From NCBI RefSeq assembly GCF_001870485.1, contig NZ_MDKE01000006.1:1-64000 (forward strand): a stretch of DNA of 64,000 bases, read 5' to 3'. Of this stretch, positions 58,739 to 64,000 are shown in pieces. This stretch comes from Oceanisphaera psychrotolerans. Its GTDB lineage: Bacteria > Pseudomonadota > Gammaproteobacteria > Enterobacterales > Aeromonadaceae. A program made the position numbers and the translations under genes. Numbering within the stretch: the stretch's first letter is position 1; every line of letters begins with the position of its first letter. The notes below the pieces were generated by a model. That model made no database searches, was not told the origin of the DNA, and was given only the letters and a program-made list of their open reading frames with translations.

Positions 58739-59137
58739 ATGTTCAAAATACTGGGGCTGGACCATCTGGTTCTGCGGGTGAGGCAACCGGAGCGGATGCT
58801 GGATTTTTACTGTCGTGTGCTCGGTTGTACCCTGGAGCGCCAAAAAAATGATATTGGTCTCTATCAATTGCGGGCCGGGGAGCAGCTTATCGATCTGGTC
58901 GATATTCGCGGGCCGCTGGGGGGCGACGGTGAAGCACCGGAACAGCGCAAGGCCAACCTGGATCACTTCTGTCTGAGAATAGATCCTTTCGATATCGACG
59001 CGCTTTGCACCTATCTCGCGCTGAACGGGGTGATCATCGAAGCGCCGGAGATACGTTATGGTGCCGAGGGGGAAGGGCCGTCGGTTTATCTGTTCGATCC
59101 GGAAGGGAATGAGATCGAGCTGAAAGGCTCCCTCTAG
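58739..59137 (+). CDS. VOC (glyoxalase/bleomycin-resistance) superfamily protein
   Basis: 132 residues with the VOC fold: [37 protein letters not shown] and [11 protein letters not shown], carrying the candidate metal-binding H and E residues. Start GTG 58736 or ATG 58739, behind GGAGG. The reaction is not known. Followed after 53 bases by epmA, possibly co-transcribed. Confidence 0.85.
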   Translation: MFKILGLDHLVLRVRQPERMLDFYCRVLGCTLERQKNDIGLYQLRAGEQLIDLVDIRGPLGGDGEAPEQRKANLDHFCLRIDPFDIDALCTYLALNGVIIEAPEIRYGAEGEGPSVYLFDPEGNEIELKGSL

Positions 59138-59190
59138 GCTGGCAAGCGCCCGTATTAAGAGTAAAATCCCCGGCTTTGGGCGCTGATTCC

Positions 59191-60165
59191 ATGACTTCAA
59201 CTACCTGGCCGCCGACGGCCTCTCTGGCGTTTTTACAACAACGAGCCCGGCTGCTGGCGCGGATCCGCGGTTTCTTTGCCGAGCGTGACGTGCTGGAAGT
59301 CGATACCCCGACTCTGGCCAGTGCCGGCGTGACCGATGTACACCTGAACAACTTCGATACCCGTTTCGTCGGCCCCGGTATGGCACAAGGGCTGGCGCTC
59401 TATCTGCAGACCTCGCCGGAATTTCATATGAAGCGCCTGCTGGCGGCGGGCAGCGGGGCCATCTACCAGATCTGCAAGGCCTACCGCAACGAAGAGGCCG
59501 GGCGGCTGCATAACCCGGAATTTACCATGCTGGAGTGGTACCGACCCGGCTTCGACCATCACCGGCTGATGGATGAAATGGCCGATCTGCTGCAGCTGGT
59601 GCTGGGGGGCGGTACGCCCTCGCGACTCAGTTACCAGCAGGCGTTCATCGACACCCTGGGGGTTTGTCCGCTGACCGGTTCGATGGATCAGCTGCGGGCC
59701 GCCGGGCGAGGGCTGGGGGCCGATGATTTGCTGGTGCGGGAACATCACAGAGACACCCTGTTGCAACTGCTGTTTGCGCTGGGAGTCGAGCCCCGCATCG
59801 GCCAGACCGAGCCCTGCTTCGTGTATCACTTTCCGGCCAGTCAGGCGGCCCTGGCCCGGATCAGTCCGCAGGATGAACGGGTGGCGGAGCGGTTCGAGGT
59901 CTATTTCAAGGGCGTCGAGCTGGCCAACGGCTTTCACGAATTGAGTGATGCCGGCGAGCAGCGCCGCCGGTTCGAACAGGATAATCGGGAGCGTATCCGG
60001 TGTGGATTACCGACCCGACCGGTGGATGAATATCTTCTGGCCGCACTGGAAGCCGGGTTGCCGGATTGTGCCGGGGTGGCGCTGGGAGTCGATCGCCTGG
60101 TGATGCTGGCGCTCGGTGCCGAGCGGCTGGAGCAGGTGATTGCCTTTCCGGTTACCCGCGCCTGA
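59191..60165 (+). CDS. epmA: EF-P-(R)-beta-lysine ligase EpmA (GenX/PoxA)
   Basis: 324 residues, a truncated class II lysyl-tRNA synthetase-like enzyme that transfers beta-lysine to EF-P K34. Class II motifs [15 protein letters not shown] and [23 protein letters not shown], and motif 3 [15 protein letters not shown], are intact; the tRNA anticodon domain is absent, as is normal for EpmA. With epmB and efp it completes the modification pathway in this window. Confidence 0.96.
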   Translation: MTSTTWPPTASLAFLQQRARLLARIRGFFAERDVLEVDTPTLASAGVTDVHLNNFDTRFVGPGMAQGLALYLQTSPEFHMKRLLAAGSGAIYQICKAYRNEEAGRLHNPEFTMLEWYRPGFDHHRLMDEMADLLQLVLGGGTPSRLSYQQAFIDTLGVCPLTGSMDQLRAAGRGLGADDLLVREHHRDTLLQLLFALGVEPRIGQTEPCFVYHFPASQAALARISPQDERVAERFEVYFKGVELANGFHELSDAGEQRRRFEQDNRERIRCGLPTRPVDEYLLAALEAGLPDCAGVALGVDRLVMLALGAERLEQVIAFPVTRA

Positions 60166-60182
60166 CTCCGCAATCGGCCGCC

Positions 60183-60683
60183 TCAGGGCCGGGGCGGATA
60201 ATTCTGCAGCAGCTCGGCGACCTGCTGTTCGATGCGCCGACGGCGCTCTGCACCCTTGATATTATCGCCGGGCAAGGCGCGAGGGTGCCTGCTGCGCCAC
60301 AGTATTCGGTCGCTGTGTGGTGGCGTCAGCCACAGCACCAGTTTTTGTTCCTTCACCGCCCCATACACCCGCTCATCGTCGTCCCATGAACCAGGGTGAG
60401 GGGACAGCATGCGTGGCATCACCGTCAGCAGTCGGGTCTCTTCCTGAAGCCGGTAATGCAGCCACAGGGAGGCCTGGTCCGGGGTGGTCAGGCGCAGACC
60501 CTGTGCCGGCAGCATGGCCCTCGTTGCCGCACCGATGCGGGAGCCATCGAGGGAGCCGATATCGTTATCCGGCGCCAGCGCCACACTGGTGAAGCTGTGA
60601 AAGTCGACGTCTTCGGCATAGTCGTAGGGGGCGGCACAGCCGCCCAGCAGCAGTGCCAGAACGAACAGGCGGAACATGGACAT
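60183..60683 (-). CDS. DUF4136-like lipoprotein
   Basis: 166 residues with signal peptide and lipobox LLGGC. The mature part shows the YDYAEDVDFHSFTSVAL pattern and the spacing of DUF4136-like outer-membrane lipoproteins. No known activity. Convergent with epmA, 17 bases apart. Confidence 0.72.
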   Translation of the reverse strand: MSMFRLFVLALLLGGCAAPYDYAEDVDFHSFTSVALAPDNDIGSLDGSRIGAATRAMLPAQGLRLTTPDQASLWLHYRLQEETRLLTVMPRMLSPHPGSWDDDERVYGAVKEQKLVLWLTPPHSDRILWRSRHPRALPGDNIKGAERRRRIEQQVAELLQNYPPRP

Positions 60684-60799
60684 GGAGAGAGCTCCGGCCG
60701 GGAGTGATGGCTTATTTACTCCCGGCCGGGCCGAAAAAGCAAGGGACGTGCTGGTTTATGAGGATATGTTGTCGAGCTGATTTTCTTTAACGTTATGTG

Positions 60800-61687
60800 T
60801 TAATTCAATATTTCTCTGGCCAGCTCCAGCAGGGCCATGCGCGAGGGATGGTCTCCCCTGTCCTTGTGCCAGGCGAAGTAGAAATAACGGCTCAGGGACA
60901 GCTCGGGCACCGGTAGGGCGACCAGCTGCCCACTGGACAGCTCCTCGGCCACGCTGAGTCGAGACATGCAGCTGAGCCAGGCCCGGGATTGCAGCAGCCG
61001 CTTGATGGTCGGCAGATGCGGATATTCCTGCCGAATGTTCAAGGGCCCGAGGCGACCCTGCAGCGCCTGTTCAAAGGTATCCCGGGTACCCGAGCCGGGC
61101 TCGCGCAGTATCCATTCGCAGTCTTCCAGCTGCGCCAGGGTTACGCTCTGTTCCTGGCATAATGGGTGCTGTGGTCTGCATACAATCACCAGCTCGTCCT
61201 GACACCAGGGTTCCAGTTTGAGCCATTTTTCCTGAGTATGGGCTTCAATCAGTGCCATTTCCAGCGTGCCACGATACAGCTGCTGCAACAGGCTGTGGGT
61301 ATTGTCGACGCTGAGCCGGATATCGAGCCGGGGGTAACGGCGGGCGCTGTGGTCGATCAGCTCCGGGATCCAATAATCGGCGATGGTGCGGCTGGCGCCC
61401 AGGCGCAGCTGACCGGCGATGGGGCTCTTGCCTTTGAACCCCTGCTCGATCTGATAGCTTTCGGCCAGTATTTTCTGCGCTCTCGGCAGCAGCCAGAGCC
61501 CCCAGGCGTTGAGCCTGAGTCGGCGTCCGACCCGGTCGAACAGCGGATGAGCCAGCTGGCGTTCGAGCTCCTGCAACGACATGGTGGCCGCGGACTGAGT
61601 CATCGCCAGCAATTCGGCGGCCCGGCTCAGGCTGCCGTTTTCCGCCACGCTGACAAAGAGCCGCAGCTGTTTGAGGGTGAAGTTCAT
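60800..61687 (-). CDS. LysR-family transcriptional regulator, YeiE-like
   Basis: 295 residues. N-terminal winged helix-turn-helix (LKQLRLFVSVAENGSLSRAAELLAMTQSAATMSLQELERQL) and C-terminal effector domain. Closest in pattern to the YeiE/CysB-like group. Target genes are unclear. Lies between the lipoprotein and the mscM gene on the same strand, 38 bases after the mscM stop. Confidence 0.88.
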   Translation of the reverse strand: MNFTLKQLRLFVSVAENGSLSRAAELLAMTQSAATMSLQELERQLAHPLFDRVGRRLRLNAWGLWLLPRAQKILAESYQIEQGFKGKSPIAGQLRLGASRTIADYWIPELIDHSARRYPRLDIRLSVDNTHSLLQQLYRGTLEMALIEAHTQEKWLKLEPWCQDELVIVCRPQHPLCQEQSVTLAQLEDCEWILREPGSGTRDTFEQALQGRLGPLNIRQEYPHLPTIKRLLQSRAWLSCMSRLSVAEELSSGQLVALPVPELSLSRYFYFAWHKDRGDHPSRMALLELAREILN

Positions 61688-61725
61688 TTCAGGCCCATAG
61701 GTATCGGTGCATCATTGTTCGCGGT

Positions 61726-64000
61726 TCACGCCGGTCTGACATCGTCACCTCGCCGGGAGGAGGGGAGGATCGGCTGCTCACCGAGCAGACGGATATCCAC
61801 CTGCTGGTGCGGTATCCTGATATCGTGCCGGCGCAACCGGGTCAGCAGCAGGTTATGCAGCTCGTGAGTCATGGGCATACGGTGACTCATGTCTTCCACA
61901 TAGACCCTGACCTCATAGACCAGCGCCGAGTCGGTCAGCTCCACCAGAAACACTTCGGGTACCGGGTTATCCAAGATCCGGCTGCATTCACGGATGGCCT
62001 CCTGGGTGATCTGCTGCACCAGTTCGATGTCGGCGTCGAGTCGCACCCGTACCAGCAGTTTGACTCGGGTAATGGCATCGGACAGCGACCAGTTGACGAA
62101 CTGCTCGGTGATAAAGGCCTTGTTGGGCACGATGATTTCGCGTCTGTCCCAGTCGACGATGGTGGTGGCACGGGTCTTGATCTTGGAGACGGTGCCGGTC
62201 AGCTCGCGGATGGTCACGGTATCGCCGATGCGAATCGGTTTTTCGAACAGGATGATCAGACCAGAAACGAAGTTGGCGAAGATCTCCTGCAGACCAAAAC
62301 CCAGGCCTACCGACAGGGCCGCCACCAGCCACTGGGTCTTGGACCAGTCGATGCCCAGCATGGCGAAGGTGGTGAAGGCGCCGATCATCAGCACCAGATA
62401 TTTGGAAATGGTGGTAATGGCAAAGCCGGTGCCCGGTGACAGGTTCAGGTGCTGCAGCAGGCTCAGCTCCATCAGGCCCGGCAGGTTGCGAGCGGTGATC
62501 CAGGTCAGCACCACCACGAACAGGGCAATTACCAGATCCTTGAGCGAGATGGGTACCAGGGTGTCTTCTCCGGCCAGGGAGCTGGAAACCTGCCACACCT
62601 CTATGCTGTCGAGGAAGCTGAAGGCGGTATTGATCTCGGACCACAGCAGCATCAGGCTGAGAATATAGCCCAGCATCAGCGCCGAACGCAGCAGCCCCAG
62701 CGACTGGGCGCTGATGATGTCCAGATCCACGGCGGCCACGGCGGCGGCTTCCGCCTCCGGACTGGTCTGGGTTTCGGGGGTGTCTTCTTTTTCCTTGCGC
62801 TGGGCGATGATCTCGGCGCGTCGGGCCTTGGCCCGTTCGAAGGCCAGCCGCCGGCGCTGGATCAGCATCCAGCGCCGCACCAGGTAGTAGAACATGAGGA
62901 AACTCATGCCGACCAGTACCGAAATTTCCAGCTGGCGCAGCAGGGTATGGGCGGTAAACAGATAGCCCATCACGGTGGCGACCAGCGCCAGCAGCGGCGC
63001 GACGATGAGCAGCCCCCACAGAATATGGTTCACCAGAGTCAGGTGTTCCTGCCGGGGCGGGGAGACCAGCAGTGGCAGATCTTCCTGATACAGACGCCAG
63101 GAAAACAGGCTGGTCAGCAGACAGATCACGATAAAGCTGAGTCGTCCCAGGGTATCGTACAGGGAGAAATCCCGATAATCCTGTGCCACATAAAACATCA
63201 GCAAGGCGGGGAGCAAGGCCAGCATCAGGGTCTGGAACTGGCGCCATACTCGCCGCACCCGCTCAACGGGCAGGTTGAAGTGCACCACCAGCAGCCCTTT
63301 GCTCATCATCAGATTACCGGCAAACAGCAGGATAAACACCGGCAGCATCAGTTGATGCAGGGCATGGGACAGGGCGACCACCACCTGTGGTGCCCAGGGC
63401 GAGTCGACCGCATTGCCGAGCAGCGACAGCAGGGCCGGTATCGGCATGGCGGTCAGCAGGCTCAGCAGCAGGGTATTGAAGGTATAGTCGTATCTGTCCT
63501 GGGTCACGTTGCCGATATGGGCGCTGATTTTGTCCAGATAGGCGCGCAGGCTGCGACGGCTCAATATCCACAGATAGAGCACCAGCACCGAGCTGAGACC
63601 ATAGAGGGTCAGGCTGGCCCCGCTTTGCTGCAGCAGCGTCTGGGGCAGCGCCGTCCAGGTCGATAGGGTCAGCAACCAGCCGAGGGTTTCCATCAGCGCG
63701 GCCGGAAACTGGCTGCCGACGGGACGCAAATCCGGCAGCCAGAACAGGCGCTCGTCGGTGAGGGCCCGGATTTCCTGCAGCTGGCTGTTTTGCCGGCTGT
63801 AGGCCACTTTCAGGCGGGTCTGTTCGTGGATCTGGTTGTCGGTGGCACTGATCAGCCGCTCCAGCAGCCGACGCTGGGTGTCCAGCAGTTCATCTATTTG
63901 TTGTCGTTGCTGCTCGGTGATCCCCTGCGCCTTGTCGCTCAGCAACAATTCGGTCCGATAGCTGTTGTTTCGCAGGTTGTCGAGCGACTCCTGATAGCCG
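61726..64000 (-). CDS. mscM: Mechanosensitive channel MscM (YjeP), 3' part
   Basis: Open at the window edge, so the start and N-terminal part are outside; at least 757 residues are present. It has about ten membrane segments and a C-terminal MscS domain with the pore-lining and beta-domain pattern GLGFGLQEIFANFVSGLIILFEKP, IRIGDTVTI. YjeP/MscM is near epmA in E. coli too, supporting MscM rather than MscK. Protects against osmotic downshock. No frameshift is seen in the part present. Confidence 0.88.
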   Translation of the reverse strand, partial: GYQESLDNLRNNSYRTELLLSDKAQGITEQQRQQIDELLDTQRRLLERLISATDNQIHEQTRLKVAYSRQNSQLQEIRALTDERLFWLPDLRPVGSQFPAALMETLGWLLTLSTWTALPQTLLQQSGASLTLYGLSSVLVLYLWILSRRSLRAYLDKISAHIGNVTQDRYDYTFNTLLLSLLTAMPIPALLSLLGNAVDSPWAPQVVVALSHALHQLMLPVFILLFAGNLMMSKGLLVVHFNLPVERVRRVWRQFQTLMLALLPALLMFYVAQDYRDFSLYDTLGRLSFIVICLLTSLFSWRLYQEDLPLLVSPPRQEHLTLVNHILWGLLIVAPLLALVATVMGYLFTAHTLLRQLEISVLVGMSFLMFYYLVRRWMLIQRRRLAFERAKARRAEIIAQRKEKEDTPETQTSPEAEAAAVAAVDLDIISAQSLGLLRSALMLGYILSLMLLWSEINTAFSFLDSIEVWQVSSSLAGEDTLVPISLKDLVIALFVVVLTWITARNLPGLMELSLLQHLNLSPGTGFAITTISKYLVLMIGAFTTFAMLGIDWSKTQWLVAALSVGLGFGLQEIFANFVSGLIILFEKPIRIGDTVTIRELTGTVSKIKTRATTIVDWDRREIIVPNKAFITEQFVNWSLSDAITRVKLLVRVRLDADIELVQQITQEAIRECSRILDNPVPEVFLVELTDSALVYEVRVYVEDMSHRMPMTHELHNLLLTRLRRHDIRIPHQQVDIRLLGEQPILPSSRRGDDVRPA

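Overview
The window is about 60% GC, densely coded, and reads as the chromosome of a gammaproteobacterium. Gene neighbourhoods match E. coli and Vibrio: ahpA/serB/plzC/radA, mepM-znuA/znuCB, crp/yhfA/prkB/yheU/yheT/yheS, yheV-slyD/slyX/fkpA, fxsA/groESL, and efp/epmB/epmA/mscM. The long PurC form, the PilZ gene between serB and radA, and the mix of Vibrio-like and Aeromonas-like synteny suggest Aeromonadales (Oceanimonas, Oceanisphaera or Zobellella type). The lineage is inferred from gene content only.

Layout. 0-3 kb: nucleoside salvage deoC-deoB-deoD. 3-9.2 kb: ahpA, serB, a frameshifted two-PilZ gene (plzC), radA, a small PilZ gene and rsd. 9.4-14.7 kb: hemE, mepM, and the zinc importer znuA/znuCB divided by a Zur operator. 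14.8-17.7 kb: a UDG-family protein, a hydroxyacid dehydrogenase, a yjaG-like gene and a MarR regulator. 17.8-26.2 kb: histidine catabolism, with hutC, yaeQ, a YjiH-family membrane protein and hutIGUH. HutC-type palindromes precede hutC and lie between the membrane-protein gene and hutI. 26.4-32.3 kb: a Fur-box-associated FecBCDE/FecA-like iron uptake cluster. 32.4-44.8 kb: ydjM-like gene, purC, crp, yhfA, prkB, yheUT, LysE-type exporter, acyltransferase, rlmJ, a TIGR02444 gene, yheS, an AraC-like gene and yheV. A composite repeat occurs twice here in inverted orientation, bracketing prkB to the acyltransferase. 44.9-52.7 kb: folding and stress genes slyD, slyX, fkpA, a DsbD-alpha-only protein, fxsA, a MATE exporter and groESL. 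53-64 kb: a periplasmic domain protein coupled to a degenerate GGDEF-EAL protein, then the EF-P modification genes, guaC, a VOC protein, a lipoprotein, a LysR regulator and the 3' part of mscM.

Most of the window is conserved core genome. The points most worth following are the composite inverted repeats; the YjiH-family protein that looks like part of the hut regulon; two single-base frameshifts at C-runs, one of them in groEL; a terminator-like hairpin at the start of the guaC transcript; the PilZ-rsd pair; and the degenerate GGDEF-EAL operon. I see no rRNA, tRNA, CRISPR array, prophage or intact transposase gene. No clearly new multi-gene system was found.
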